This document shows, one piece after another, positions 23,317 to 32,924 of a stretch of 64,000 nucleotides of DNA; position 1 is the first letter of the stretch, and each line of letters begins with the position of its first letter. The notes beneath the pieces were generated by a model that worked only from the letters and a program-made list of their open reading frames with translations, did not search any database and was not told the origin of the DNA. The DNA is from DTWD01 sp963662965 (GTDB lineage: Bacteria; Acidobacteriota; Vicinamibacteria; Vicinamibacterales; UBA8438), in the NCBI GenBank assembly GCA_963662965.1, contig OY759970.1:3038001-3102000 (forward strand), given 5' to 3'. The position numbers were made by a program, and so were the translations under genes.

Positions 23317-26077
23317 CGAGCGCCTCCACCGCGATGCGGCGGTAGCGTTCCGTAAACGCGTCGCGCCCGCCTTCCATGATCGTACAGATTGTCTCCCGGA
23401 CCTGCTTCTCCTGAAGACTGCCTTTGCACTCCATCTGCGTCGCGCCGCTCCGTGCGGCGAGCGCGACGACCAGCTCAGCATCGCCGTTGACCACGATGTT
23501 CGGGTTGTGAGTCACAACGACGATCTGCCGGCGACACTTGACTTCACGGATCTGCTTGACGATCAACTCGTGGATCAGGTGGTTGTCGAGGTCGTCCTCG
23601 GGCTGATCAAGAACGAGCGGTTCATCGCCGTAGGAGAGCAGGAACGCGAGGAGCGCCGCGGTCTTCTGGCCGGGCGAACCCTCCCTGATGGATCGGAGAT
23701 TCCCGCCGTCGCCGGTCGGGCTGTACTGGACGTCGAGGGAATCGTCGGGAAACCAGACATCAACGCGATCCAACGCCTCAGGCTGCAACCGACTGAGGTG
23801 CGTCGCGAAACGCTGATCAGCGAATATGTAGGAACTGTGGGACCCTTCAGCGATAGAGCGGATCCGTTGCTTCACCTTCTCCAGCGCGTCTTCGATTCGC
23901 GTTGCGTCTTGGCTCGATCCGTAGATGCCTCCGAGTAGCCCTTCGCCGCCTGGTGACCCGATGTCCTTCTCGAAGCGGCCATCGTCCCTCTGAATCAGGC
24001 GACGAAACTCGGCCTCGACCGTCTCCTGTCCGCCGTAGGGGATGACGCGGATACGTACGTAGCGGTTGTTCTTGAGGATGCGATCCAGGAACGAACGGCG
24101 GGCCTCGGTTAGTTCCCGCCGGATTTCTAGTAGCTGCCTGAGGCTGGCGGTTGCTTGCGCTTTCAGGGTCACCGCCTCCTGTTTGCGGTTCTTCAATGCG
24201 TCCAACTGCTGCTCAATGACTTGTCGGCGTTGCACCAGTTCCCCGTACGCCGACGGATCCCCGGCACCCTCCGCCGCCAGCCGTGCCCGCAGTGACTCGT
24301 AGGCTGTAGCGGCCGCATCGGTCGCGCGTTTCCAGGGGGTTCTGTCCAGATCCGTCCTCCAGTCGGCCAGGAGCTGGTCCGCTTCGTCCGCGATCTTCTC
24401 CAATTGCTGCCGAATCGCTTCAAGGCGATCCCGCACGGTGCCGGCGCGCGCCAGCAGCGGCGCGTCCGTCTGCGACGCGGTGTCCATGTGAGTATCATCG
24501 AGAGCATCCGGAACGAGATCCGCTCCGATCCTCCGCAGTCGGTCACCCGCACCGGCCCACGTCGTCTCCCAAGTCTCGATTGCGCGCTGCTGTCGGCGAC
24601 GGTTCTGGAATGATCGCAGGACATCAGCGTGACCAGCCTCTTCGAAGATCGCCAGCTTTCGCCTTACATCGTCGAGTTCACCGCGCAGGCGCGTCTCTTC
24701 CGGTAGCTCCGCTTCGATTTCGCGAACCTTCAATCGAAGAGTGAGGAAGCGGCTCTCCTCCTGTCGCCAGCGTCCGCTCCATGATCGGCGATCCACTTCC
24801 GGCGCGTCGTCCACGACTTTGAGAAGCGCCCTCGGCGTCTTCGCCAAGTGAAAGATCTGCTTTTGGCTGTACATGCGAATCGGGAAACGCTGAACAACAT
24901 CGCCTTCAGCCCGCGACCACGCTCCGTTTGCGGCTTCCTCGATCGCATGCAGGTTGCCCGTCGGGCTCCACTGGATGCGGAATCTTGATCCGTCTTTTCG
25001 GTAGATCACGCGAATCGCCGCTTGGTCGGTCAGCAGCCCGCTGTCGTCCTGAGTCCGATGTACATCGGCGTACTTTTCGAACTCAGCCTTCAACTCATCC
25101 GGTAACTCATCCTTCCGGCGCAACGCGATCCGCAGGCACTCCAGGAGAGAGGACTTACCGGTGCCGCGCCCGCCGATGATGGCGTTCAGCCAGGGGTTGA
25201 GCCTTACGATGAACGGCTTTGTCCGACCAATGTATCTGGCAGCGGCGACTTCAATGGACTCAAGCATCGACGCGGCGTGCAGGTTGAGCGTCTCGGGATG
25301 TTCGTCGGAACGGCGCACCGAGAGGGAGCCGTCGAGGAGAGCGAGCCGCAGTCCGTCCAGATCGGGCTCGCCCATCTTCACCCAAGTGAAGCCGCTGCCT
25401 GGAAACTGTTGCTCCGGGTTCCCGGAGGGATGGTGCGAGTCAGAGCCCAGCATCTCCGTCCAGCGCAGCTTCTCGTCGCGGTAGATCTGCGGCTTGTTGC
25501 AACCGGAATCCACGGTCTCCATGGCAAATATCTGGCCGCAACGCAGCGCCTGCGCCAAGGTGGTGCCCTGGAGTTTCTGGAAGAGACCGTTCTCGCGGTC
25601 GACGTGCGCCGGAATCGCAATGCCGCCTGCCTGCACGATCACCTCAACGACATCAGCGAACGACTGAGTTGTCACATCTCCGCTCGAACCCTTGACGCCA
25701 GTGAAACCCACCGCGCCGAGGAGTGTATCGATATCCGGTGTCGTCGCTTCGGTCCCGAAGATGGCTAGAAGATGCACACCTCCCTGTGCCGAGATCTCGG
25801 TACCCGGGAACAAATGTAGAGAGCGGTAGCCGTCAGGTCGGTCGTGCTTCAACTCGACCAATGCAGATCGCAGACGATCAATCCAGGCACCGCTGTTGTG
25901 GTCCGTGACTGCCACGCAGTCGATACCGGCACGCATGTGGTCCAACAGCCACTCGCGCGGCGCGTGCTGCTTGAGCATCGCCTGACTCGGGCCTTTGCCG
26001 TAGTCGTCCGATGCGGGCGTGTGCGTGTGGAGATCGCATTTCCACCACCGGGCTCCGTCCCAGTTCTGTAACGACAC
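23300..26077 (-). CDS. TrlF-family PHP-phosphoesterase/SMC-like ATPase (Ppl-like)
   Basis: About 925 residues. The N-terminal PHP domain starts CDLHTHTPASDDYG (about residues 14-27), then VAVTDHNSGAW, LFPGTEISAQ and GSDSHHP: the metal-binding His/Asp set of polymerase/histidinol phosphatases. An SMC/RecN-like ATPase then begins with Walker A GGRGTGKSSLLE (about 318), continues with long coiled-coil arms (ELPEETRLRGELDDVRRKL) and closes with SPGQKTAALLAFLL, Walker B LVLDQPEDDLDN and VVTHNPNI. This matches TrlF-type proteins and the PHP-ATPase defence gene called ppl. The GTG at 26077 has GGGAGG 4 nt before it. The upstream frame to 26212 reads into an IS3 end and is rejected. Its promoter may now lie in IS DNA. 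Confidence 0.85.
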   Translation of the reverse strand: MSLQNWDGARWWKCDLHTHTPASDDYGKGPSQAMLKQHAPREWLLDHMRAGIDCVAVTDHNSGAWIDRLRSALVELKHDRPDGYRSLHLFPGTEISAQGGVHLLAIFGTEATTPDIDTLLGAVGFTGVKGSSGDVTTQSFADVVEVIVQAGGIAIPAHVDRENGLFQKLQGTTLAQALRCGQIFAMETVDSGCNKPQIYRDEKLRWTEMLGSDSHHPSGNPEQQFPGSGFTWVKMGEPDLDGLRLALLDGSLSVRRSDEHPETLNLHAASMLESIEVAAARYIGRTKPFIVRLNPWLNAIIGGRGTGKSSLLECLRIALRRKDELPDELKAEFEKYADVHRTQDDSGLLTDQAAIRVIYRKDGSRFRIQWSPTGNLHAIEEAANGAWSRAEGDVVQRFPIRMYSQKQIFHLAKTPRALLKVVDDAPEVDRRSWSGRWRQEESRFLTLRLKVREIEAELPEETRLRGELDDVRRKLAIFEEAGHADVLRSFQNRRRQQRAIETWETTWAGAGDRLRRIGADLVPDALDDTHMDTASQTDAPLLARAGTVRDRLEAIRQQLEKIADEADQLLADWRTDLDRTPWKRATDAAATAYESLRARLAAEGAGDPSAYGELVQRRQVIEQQLDALKNRKQEAVTLKAQATASLRQLLEIRRELTEARRSFLDRILKNNRYVRIRVIPYGGQETVEAEFRRLIQRDDGRFEKDIGSPGGEGLLGGIYGSSQDATRIEDALEKVKQRIRSIAEGSHSSYIFADQRFATHLSRLQPEALDRVDVWFPDDSLDVQYSPTGDGGNLRSIREGSPGQKTAALLAFLLSYGDEPLVLDQPEDDLDNHLIHELIVKQIREVKCRRQIVVVTHNPNIVVNGDAELVVALAARSGATQMECKGSLQEKQVRETICTIMEGGRDAFTERYRRIAVEALGVRQL

Positions 26078-26150
26078 CTTTCCTCCCAGAAGTGGACAGA
26101 AGTGGACCCCGAAATCTGGACAGCGGCTTAAGTGAAATCTCCATCGTGTT

Positions 26151-26700
26151 TCAAGCCGCCGTGCCGAAGCCGGTTGCGCCGAAGTACACCACATCTGGCG
26201 GCCGCCGCCCAAGTGAACTATGACGCCGTCGCCCGTTGTAGAACTGAAAATAGCCGGTCAGCCCTGCGCGGAGCGCGGCGGGGGTGTCGTACGCATGGAG
26301 ATACACATCCTCGTATTTGACGCTGCGCCAAAGACGCTCGACGAACACGTTGTCGACCCAGCGGCCTTTGGCATCCATGCTGATGGCCACCGCATGGGCC
26401 TTGAGCACCGTCGTAAACGCCTTAGACGTGAACTGGGCGCCTTGGTCCGTATTGAAGATCTCCGGCGGTCCGTAGCGGGTGAGCGCATCCTCGAGGGCCT
26501 CGACACAGAAGTCGCTGTCGAAGGTGTTCGACACCCGCCAGGCCAGGACGCGGCGCGAGTACCAATCCATGATGGCCACCAAATACATGAACCCGTGCGC
26601 CATCGGGATGTAGCAGATATCGGTCGCCCACACTTGATTTGGTCGCTCGATGGACAGGCCCCTGAGCAGGTACGGATACACTGTGTGTCCGACCGCGGGC
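26151..26700 (-). pseudogene. IS3-family orfB, N-terminally truncated
   Basis: C-terminal about 180 residues of an IS3 OrfB: Asp in VWATDICYIPMAHGF, Asp in IFNTDQGAQFTS and Glu in VDNVFVERLWRSVKYEDVYL, ending LGRRPPDVVYFGATGFG. The terminal repeat (TGTCCAGATTTCGGGG on the minus strand) lies at about 26108-26123, just upstream of the TrlF gene. The 5' part is lost at the IS5 element near 26720. Confidence 0.85.
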
Positions 26701-26757
26701 TGCCTTGGTGCACAACTCCATTGAGGGCTGAGAGTCTCCCGTGACTCCGCCTGCCGG

Positions 26758-27723
26758 TCATCCGATCATCTCGCCATCGGGTATCCCGAGCGCCGTCATG
26801 GTGTTCAGGATCTTGCACCCCAACCTCACCTCGACTCTCTGGGACGCCAGTCCCCTCGCTCGCATCGCTGAGCCCAGGATGGCCTTGTAGCGGTGGAACG
26901 TCGTCTCCACCTTGCTTCGCCTGCTGTAGCCCGATGCGACGTACCACTTCCGTTTCCCAACACGTGATCGTGCTCGGATGTTACGATGCCGCTGTCGCGT
27001 GCCCGCGGAGTCGAGCGCGAGCTGAGCGCCCTTTCGTGGCGGTATCAGCACCTTCGGCGATCGATGAGCACGGTGATTCTCCAGCGTCTTCTAGACGTCG
27101 CCGGTGTCGTACGCGGCGTCGGCCTTGGCCGAGGCGATGGGACGCTCGATCTGGCCGACGAGTGACGCCACCCGGGAAGCGTCTCGAGCCCGCTTGCTCG
27201 TGAGCGCGCAGGCGACCACGTCACTGGTTGGCTCATCCACAGCGAGGTGCAGCTTGCGGGAGTCCCTGGCTTTCGGCGGAGTGCGCAACTGGCCGACGTG
27301 CACTGAAAGACCGCTGCTGTCGATGCGGAGGTGGACGGGCTTCACGGTTCGCCTCTCGTAGGAAGCACCCTTCCCCAGCCTCGCCTTGCGCCTCGAGATC
27401 GTGCTGTGGTCGGGCACGTCGTTGTCCAGATTCAGGAGCGTCAGCAGCGAGCGCAGGAAGCCCTCAGTCTGCCTGGACGCCAGGCCAAACACCAAGCCCA
27501 AGGTGACCGTCGTCTCGATGGCGTGGTTCGAGTACTTGCGTTGTCGGCCTGGCGTCCTGCGCGTCGGCCTCGGCGAGTTCCAGTTGGCGAGCTTGCCATC
27601 GGTGAGTCCGAGCCCGACGGTCAGACTCCCGCGAGCGCGGAGACCCGTCTCGTACTCCCGCCAATTCCGGACACGGTAGGCCTTCTGGACGTACTTCCGC
27701 TGGGTGCGCTTGAAACTCGTCAT
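26758..27723 (-). pseudogene. IS5-family transposase with in-frame stop
   Basis: One minus-strand frame from ATG 27723 (MTSFKRTQRKYVQKAYRVRN) to 26758, interrupted by TAG at 27091-27093. Before it are Asp in HLRIDSSGLSVH and SAKADAAYDTGD; after it are VLIPPRKGAQLAL and Glu in SRRSKVETTFHRYKAILG. About 320 residues if read through. A different IS5 lineage from those at 1313 and 42971. It cut the PhoX gene on its right. Confidence 0.85.
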
Positions 27724-27776
27724 GCGGGACCTCGGATCTCGGGGTGGAGGGCAATTATTGACCGAGATCGCGAGTT

Positions 27777-28250
27777 GTGCACCAAGGCAACGCTGCCGCC
27801 CGTCTTGAGGGGGCATGGTACGGCGATTCCAGAATCTACTTCGTGTCCACCAGCGGCGGGGATGCACAACTGGGGCAAGTGTGGGAATACAATCCGACCG
27901 CGGAACAGTTACGTCTCTTGTTTGAATCACCGGGATCCGACGTGCTCGACATGCCGGACAACATCTGCGTCAGTCCGCGGGGCGGCTTGGTCCTCTGCGA
28001 GGACGGCGACCGTGAGCAGTTCGTTCGCGGCCTGACCACCGAAGGCCGCATCTTTCCGTTCGCCAAGAACAACATCGTGCTCGCTGCAGAGCGGAACGGT
28101 ATCACGGGTGACTTTCGGGACCGGGAGTTCGCCGGGGCGACCTACAGCCCCGACGGGAACTGGCTGTTCTTCAACGCGCAGACGCCAGGCATCACCTTCG
28201 CGATCACCGGTCCCTGGCTGACCGGGGCTCTCTGGACCTGGCGTACAGGC
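27777..28250 (+). pseudogene. PhoX/DUF839 phosphatase, C-terminal fragment
   Basis: Residues LEGAWYGDSRIYFVSTSGGD, MPDNICVSPRGGLVLCEDG, EFAGATYSPDGNWLFFNAQT and PGITFAITGPW are the last third of PhoX-type (DUF839) calcium/iron alkaline phosphatases, which release phosphate from organic esters outside the cytoplasm. The first two thirds are missing at the IS5 edge. The tail after ALWTWRTG is replaced by ATTGTCAAGTTGC, an IS6/MITE-like end remnant at 28251. Confidence 0.8.
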
Positions 28251-28287
28251 ATTGTCAAGTTGCGGTCGCAACTGGCAAAGTAGGCCG

Positions 28288-29718
28288 ATGACGAGCCCGT
28301 CGCCCCGCGACTTTCGGCAGACCAAGATTGTGTGCACGCTGGGTCCGGCCAGCTCAACGCCAGAACAGATCGAACAGCTCGCCGCCGCCGGCATGAACAT
28401 CGCGCGGCTCAACATGTCGCATGGCGACCACGCGAGCCATCTGCAGGTGATCCAGGTCGTCCAGAAGCTCAACGAGCGCCTGAACCACCCGATCGTCCTG
28501 CTGCTCGACCTCCAGGGACCGGCCATCCGCACCGGCGACCGCCTCGGGCACCTATCCCTCGAGGTCGGTCAAGAGGTCCACGTCACCGTCGGCCCCACCG
28601 AGAATCCGGAGGAGAGAACCATCCACGTCGACTACCAAGACATGGTGCATCAGTTGAAGGTGGGTGGTCGGATCACGCTCGACAACGGACTGATCAACCT
28701 GGAGGTACTGGAAGTACGCGAGCGCGATCTCCGCTGCCGGGTGCTGGACGGCGGGGTCCTGGGATCGCGGAAGCACATCAATCTGCCCGGCGTGCGGATC
28801 AACCTGCCGTCGATCTCCGACCAGGACGTTGCAGACATTCGTTTCGCGGCGGAGCACGACATCGACTTCCTCGCCGTGTCGTTCGTGCGCTGCGCCGAGG
28901 CAGTGCGCGACGCGCGGCGGATCATCGCCGAGGCCGGCGGGCACCCCATGCGCATCATCGCCAAGATCGAGAACCAGGAGGGCATCGACAATCTCGACGA
29001 GATCATCGACGCGGCCGACGGCATCATGGTGGCTCGGGGCGATCTCGGCGTCGAGGTGGAGTTCGAGATGCTCCCGGTGGCCCAGCGCGACATGGTGCGG
29101 CGCTGTGCGATCGCCGGCCGGCCGGTGATCGTGGCGACCCACCTGCTGGAATCGATGATCGACAACCCGAGGCCGACCCGAGCCGAGGTCACCGACGTCG
29201 CCAACGCGGTGTACGAACAGGTCGACGCGGTGATGCTCAGCGGGGAAACGGCGACCGGTAAGTACCCGGTGCGTTGCGTCTCGGTGCTCGACCGCATTGC
29301 GCGGCGCATCGAGAAGGAACGCGGGCTGGAACTCCACCGCGACCGGGAACCGAAAACGATACGCGATCAGTTGGCCCGGAGCGCCTGTTTACTGGCCGAT
29401 TCGCTCGGATCCCGGGCGATCGTCGTCATGACCATGCGGGGCCTGATGGGATGTCTCGTCAGCAGTTTTCGCCCGCGCGGCGCCATCATCTACGCCTTCA
29501 CGACCACGGACATCGTTCGCCGCCGGCTCTGGCTCTCGCGATCCGTAGTGCCGTTCACCCTCGACCTGACGGAGGAGCCGGAACAGGCGGTGCTCTATGC
29601 CCTCGAACTCCTGAAAGCGCACGATCGACTGGAGAGCGGCGAACCCGTCGTGATCGTCGCGAACGTCACCACCAGCCACGGCCACTCGAGCGCCATCCAG
29701 GTGCGCACGATCGAGTGA
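28288..29718 (+). CDS. pyk: Pyruvate kinase
   Basis: Last step of glycolysis: phosphoenolpyruvate plus ADP to pyruvate plus ATP, in the cytoplasm. 476 residues, full length. Family signatures: KIVCTLGPASS at the N-terminus, LLLDLQGPAIRTGD, the active-site signature IIAKIENQEGIDNLDEI (about residues 220-236), MVARGDLGVE and MLSGETATGKYP. The C-terminal domain (LARSACLLADSLGSRAIVVM) is complete. The frame is open upstream into the PhoX scar, but the ATG at 28288 matches the family start. It lies between mobile-element ends with no glycolytic neighbours, so this may be an extra copy. Confidence 0.95.
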   Translation: MTSPSPRDFRQTKIVCTLGPASSTPEQIEQLAAAGMNIARLNMSHGDHASHLQVIQVVQKLNERLNHPIVLLLDLQGPAIRTGDRLGHLSLEVGQEVHVTVGPTENPEERTIHVDYQDMVHQLKVGGRITLDNGLINLEVLEVRERDLRCRVLDGGVLGSRKHINLPGVRINLPSISDQDVADIRFAAEHDIDFLAVSFVRCAEAVRDARRIIAEAGGHPMRIIAKIENQEGIDNLDEIIDAADGIMVARGDLGVEVEFEMLPVAQRDMVRRCAIAGRPVIVATHLLESMIDNPRPTRAEVTDVANAVYEQVDAVMLSGETATGKYPVRCVSVLDRIARRIEKERGLELHRDREPKTIRDQLARSACLLADSLGSRAIVVMTMRGLMGCLVSSFRPRGAIIYAFTTTDIVRRRLWLSRSVVPFTLDLTEEPEQAVLYALELLKAHDRLESGEPVVIVANVTTSHGHSSAIQVRTIE

Positions 29719-30396
29719 GCCGCGGGCTGGCAATCCGGTGGAAAACGCCCGGCAGGCATCAACGGGAGGGTACTGTCAAGTTCAGTGGGAGCGTGGCAGA
29801 CTTAGTCGATGAAACGTGACGTGCCGAGCTACCGCGGATACCGCTTTCCCCCCGAGATCATCAGCCACGCCGTCTGGCTGTATCACCGTGCGCCGCAGCA
29901 AGCTGTAGGGAAGATGACGGAAGGCCCGTCGAAGTCGGCGGTCAGGAGCCGGCTTCAAACCACCCCAAGCGGCTGTCATGAAGAGTGGCGGTCGTGAGCG
30001 TTGGGGAAACGTCGAGCATGACTCGGCAGGTGTGGATCAGAAAGACGAACGCAAGTGAACCACCGGTGACTCGTCGTGAACCAGTACATGACATCGAAAC
30101 CGATGGAGGGTGAGACCGTCGGGAGCAGTCTGGGGGGTGCCCTGAAGGCTGCCCAGGCGGTGTCCGGCGTGCAGGTGGCGTGAGCCTGGTTCAGGCTTCT
30201 CTATGGAACTGCGGGAACCAGTCGTCTCGATGCGAAGGGAGCCGTTCAAGTGGCGACCCCACAAGAACCTGAGTACCGATGCGAGGCACTGGGACGGAGT
30301 CGCTCGTCGTCGTGATGAAGTCGCTGTCATGGCGATGGAGCGAAGGGGCGACGTCGGGCGGTCTTGTCCGTCTCTAACTGGGCTCTCCAGGAGGAG

Positions 30397-30480
30397 ATGC
30401 GGATGAAGGCAAAACCATTGGTCCTCTCCAAGCAGGCACTGCGGGATGACAGGTGTGTTCGCCTGATGGGAGCGGTATGA
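30397..30480 (+). pseudogene. Group II intron maturase gene, in-frame internal deletion (27 aa left)
   Basis: The ATG at 30397, after AGGAGG, opens MRMKAKPLVLSKQAL, which matches the usual maturase N-terminus (KAKPFVISK type). Within ten codons the frame reaches LMGAV and stops at TGA 30478-30480, overlapping domain V. LMGAV and its stop are the usual C-terminal end of these maturases, so the two ends of the gene were joined in frame and almost the whole reverse transcriptase was lost. The intron needs a maturase supplied in trans. Confidence 0.7.
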
Positions 30481-30503
30481 GCCGAGAGGTTCACGTACCG
30501 TTC
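30470..30503 (+). ncRNA. Group II intron domain V
   Basis: Exactly 34 nt, the standard size. GAGC at the 5' side (with the catalytic AGC triad) pairs with GTTC at the 3' side; GGTA pairs with TACC; a GAGA tetraloop lies between GCC and GGT. Directly downstream, GGCTGGGGG pairs with CCCCCGGCC to form domain VI, with the likely branch-point A in CCTACTC. Confidence 0.85.
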
Positions 30504-31456
30504 TACGAGAGGCTGGGGGTGCAATTCCCCCGGCCTACTCACCGCTTCGGTGTGAGCGTTCGCGATGTCGAAGATCTTCTGGCCCAACGCGGCCTCACGG
30601 TGTCCTACGAAGCGATCCGGCTGTGGTGCATCACGTTCGGTGCGGCATACGCTCGCAGGCTCAAGCGTCGACAGGGCCGGCTGGGCGACACTTGGCACCT
30701 GGACGAGGTCTTCGTCACCATCCAGGGACGGCGGCACTATCTCTGGCGCGCCGTCGATCAAGATGGCGACGTCATCGATATCCTCGTCCAGTCGCATCGC
30801 GACTGCAGGGCTGCCACACGCTTTTTTCGCAAGCTGTTGAAGGGCCAAGAGCGTCAGCCCGTGCGATTGGTCACCGACAAGCTGCGCAGCGACAGGGCTG
30901 CGCACCGAGCGGTCATGCCGTCCGTCGCCCATCGCACGGACCGATACGAGAACAACCGCGCAGAGGTTTCGCATCAACCGACGCGACAGCGCGAGCGACA
31001 GATGCGCCGGTTCAAATCCGCTGCGCACGCGCAGCGGTTTCTCTCGGTCCACGGACTCGTGCTGAATCTCTTCCGGGTCGGGCGACATCTACTTCGGTCG
31101 GCGCACCAGCGCTTGCTTCGGATGCGGGCGTTCGCCGAATGGGATGCGGTGACGTGTGCCTGCTGAACGACGAGGGATACCGAGCCATCGAGGGATCGTC
31201 ACGCCCGCCTCTCATCAACTTGACTGTGAGCATGATCCCCCGTGCCTGACGGGGTCGCTCCATGACACCGGTGGGTGCCGGTGGGTGGTGGCCTGACCCT
31301 CAACTTGACTGACCTACGGTCCTCGCTACTGATCTGTCGGTCACCGCCCGCCGGCGAATCGTATGGCTGCTAGCTGACCGGATGCGCCGTGACCCAATAG
31401 GGGCCTGCTGCACCCACGGCCCGTCACAGACGCCCCTATATGTCAAGACACGCGTT

Positions 31457-31690
31457 TTAAGCGGCCTGGGTGACGGCTTGGCGTGTGCGGAAGTCGGTCA
31501 TGACGCGTTGGTAGATCTCTCGCGCAAGGAAGCGTTTCAGGCATCGGATGATCTCGCGTTTGGTCCGGCCATCGGCGGTGCGTCGGGCGACGTCGTCGTA
31601 TGCGGGTTGGTTGGTGGAATCGACGATGACGGCTCGATAGAGGGCCGCGTTGGCGTGTGGCGTTGGTGCACGGATCCCGCGCCCTCGGTG
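31457..31690 (-). pseudogene. IS110-family transposase, C-terminal fragment
   Basis: Minus-strand residues NAALYRAVIVDSTNQPAYDD, RRTADGRTKREIIRCLKRFL and AREIYQRV are the well-conserved C-terminal end of IS110-type (DEDD) transposases. The stop TAA is at 31457, followed by CTTGACATATAGGGGCG, a usual IS110 right border. The rest of the gene is missing at the IS5 junction near 31700. An N-terminal IS110 scrap lies far away at 57229, but the two need not be related. Confidence 0.75.
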
Positions 31691-31743
31691 AGCCACGATC
31701 GACCTCCTGGCCATCGTGGCGACAGCAGGTGCATGATCTCGAC

Positions 31744-31994
31744 ATGAAGTCGAGAGTGCACCCACAGTACAAGACACAATACCACGTCGGGAATTGGCCG
31801 GCATACGACCGAGCGCTGGTCCAGCGCGGCGATATCACCGTGTGGTTGGCCCCGGATGCGATCGCCACTTGGGAGGCCGTGGGCGTCGGCAAATGTGGCG
31901 GGCAGCGGCAGTATTCCGATCTCGCCATCGAAACCGCGCTGACGCTCCGGCTCATCTTCCACCTGCCCTTGCGGCAGACTGAAGGCTTCTTGAC
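31744..31994 (+). pseudogene. IS5-family transposase, N-terminal fragment
   Basis: ATG 31744 opens MKSRVHPQYKTQYHVGNWPA, and the frame keeps the IS5 N-terminal domain through LIFHLPLRQTEGFLTAL. It is close to the copy at 1313 but without its stop. It is cut by IS6 element B at 31995. Confidence 0.85.
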
Positions 31995-32786
31995 GGCATT
32001 GTCAGGTTAACTCTCCGCCCGGCACAATGCCGGGATGAACACTCGCCGGCCCCGCTACCATCGGCATCGCTTTCCGCCCGAAATCATCAGCCATGCCGTC
32101 TGGCTCTACCACAGATACTGCATGAGCTTCCGGGATGTTGAGGATTTGCTGGCCGAACGAGGAATCATCGTGTCCTACGAAACCGTTCGCCAGTGGTGCG
32201 GGAAGTTCGGCCCCGACTACGCTCGGCAGTTGAAGCGACGACAGGGTCGACTCGGAGATACGTGGTTCCTGGACGAAGTCTTCGTGACGATCAACGGTCA
32301 GCGCCAGTATCTCTGGCGCGCGGTGGATCAAGACGGTGACCTGATCGACATCCTCGTACAACCCCGTCGGGACGGGCGTGCAGCGCGGAGATTCTTTCGC
32401 CGACTGTTGAAGAGTCAGCGACAGGAACCCGTGCGGCTCGTGACCGACAAGCTGGGCAGCTACCGTGTCGCCCATCGGGACCTCATGCCGCTGGTCACCC
32501 ATGACACGAGGCGATACGCGAACAATCGCGCCGAAGTCTCGCATCAACCCACGCGACAACGCGAACGTCAGATGCGAGGCTTCACGTCATCCGACCACGC
32601 GCAGCGGTTCTTGCACGTCCACGGTGTCATTCAGAATCTCTTTCGCGTGGGTCGACACCTACTCAGGGCGGCTCATCATCGGCTGTTGCGAGCACGGTCG
32701 TTCACCGTGTGGGCCCAGGTGACGGCAGCCTGATCCTGGGATCAACTCGCCTCATTCTGGCCCGGACTCGTTAAGTTGACAGTGCC
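31995..32786 (+). mobile_element. IS6-family element B, complete (792 bp)
   Basis: Terminal inverted repeats GGCATTGTCAGGTTAAC on the left and GTTAAGTTGACAGTGCC on the right. Nearly identical to element C at 42179..42970, which points to recent transposition. It disrupts an IS5 transposase. Confidence 0.9.
32035..32733 (+). CDS. IS6-family transposase (copy B)
   Basis: 232 residues, normal for IS6/IS26-type enzymes. The short N-terminal HTH part (FPPEIISHAVWLYHRY, LLAERGIIVSYETVRQW) is followed by the DDE core: Asp in TWFLDEVFVTI (about residue 80), Asp in RLVTDKLGSY (about 139) and Glu in NNRAEVSHQPTRQRE (about 170). Differs from copy C by very few residues (MNTRRPR against MNTLRPR). IS6 elements usually move by forming cointegrates, which can pull in neighbouring DNA. 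That fits the mixed content here. Confidence 0.95.
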   Translation: MNTRRPRYHRHRFPPEIISHAVWLYHRYCMSFRDVEDLLAERGIIVSYETVRQWCGKFGPDYARQLKRRQGRLGDTWFLDEVFVTINGQRQYLWRAVDQDGDLIDILVQPRRDGRAARRFFRRLLKSQRQEPVRLVTDKLGSYRVAHRDLMPLVTHDTRRYANNRAEVSHQPTRQRERQMRGFTSSDHAQRFLHVHGVIQNLFRVGRHLLRAAHHRLLRARSFTVWAQVTAA

Positions 32787-32924
32787 TATCTCAGAGCGCA
32801 CGTGCGGATTCTGCGGGGTCTTGCAACGAAGTAGGCATCCGGAGTGTCCATGGCAGCTACAGAGTGGGAGAATGCGCACGAACGTTTCTGTTTGGGGCGG
32901 GAACGACGGCCGAGGCTCCGTGAA

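Larger units (their letters stand above)
29888..30543 (+). mobile_element. Group II intron with deleted reverse-transcriptase gene
   Basis: Starts GTGCGCC, the group II 5' consensus, and ends CCTACTCAC(C). Inner parts carry typical group II text (GACGAACGCAAGTGAACC, GGGAGCCGTTCAAGTGGCG, GAGTACCGATGCGAGGCAC). A 34-nt domain V and a domain VI hairpin sit at the 3' end. Bacterial group II introns normally carry a reverse-transcriptase/maturase gene of about 1.2-1.5 kb in domain IV. Here that gene is reduced to 28 codons (30397..30480). The 3' edge is uncertain by one C (30542 or 30543); 30543 restores the exon frame. It sits in the sense strand of an IS6 transposase gene. Confidence 0.88.
29809..31166 (+). 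pseudogene. IS6-family transposase, coding sequence split by a group II intron
   Basis: Exon 1 (29809-29887) encodes the start MKRDVPSYRGYRFPPEIISH to LYH. Exon 2 (from 30544) encodes FGVSVRDVEDLLAQRG to the stop at 31166. Removing 656 bp joins the exons in frame, gives 233 residues and matches the 232-residue relatives at 32035, 38952 and 42219 with no gap. Catalytic residues follow: Asp in WHLDEVFVTI, Asp in RLVTDKLRSD and Glu in NNRAEVSHQPTRQRE. If the intron still splices, this is a working gene. If not, it is dead. Confidence 0.85.
29769..31230 (+). mobile_element. IS6-family element A carrying a group II intron
   Basis: Left end GGTACTGTCAAGTTC at 29769; right end AACTTGACTGTGAGC near 31230. 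It encodes an IS6-type transposase split by a 656-bp intron. Without the intron the element would be about 806 bp, the size of element D at 38913. Confidence 0.8.

Noticed and set aside
26078..26212. Longer N-terminus for the TrlF-type gene
   Set aside because: The extra 45 codons read through an IS3 terminal repeat; the GTG at 26077 has a ribosome site and fits the PHP domain start.
28251..28287. Upstream extension of pyruvate kinase into the PhoX scar
   Set aside because: The extra codons come from an IS-end remnant; ATG 28288 matches the usual protein start.
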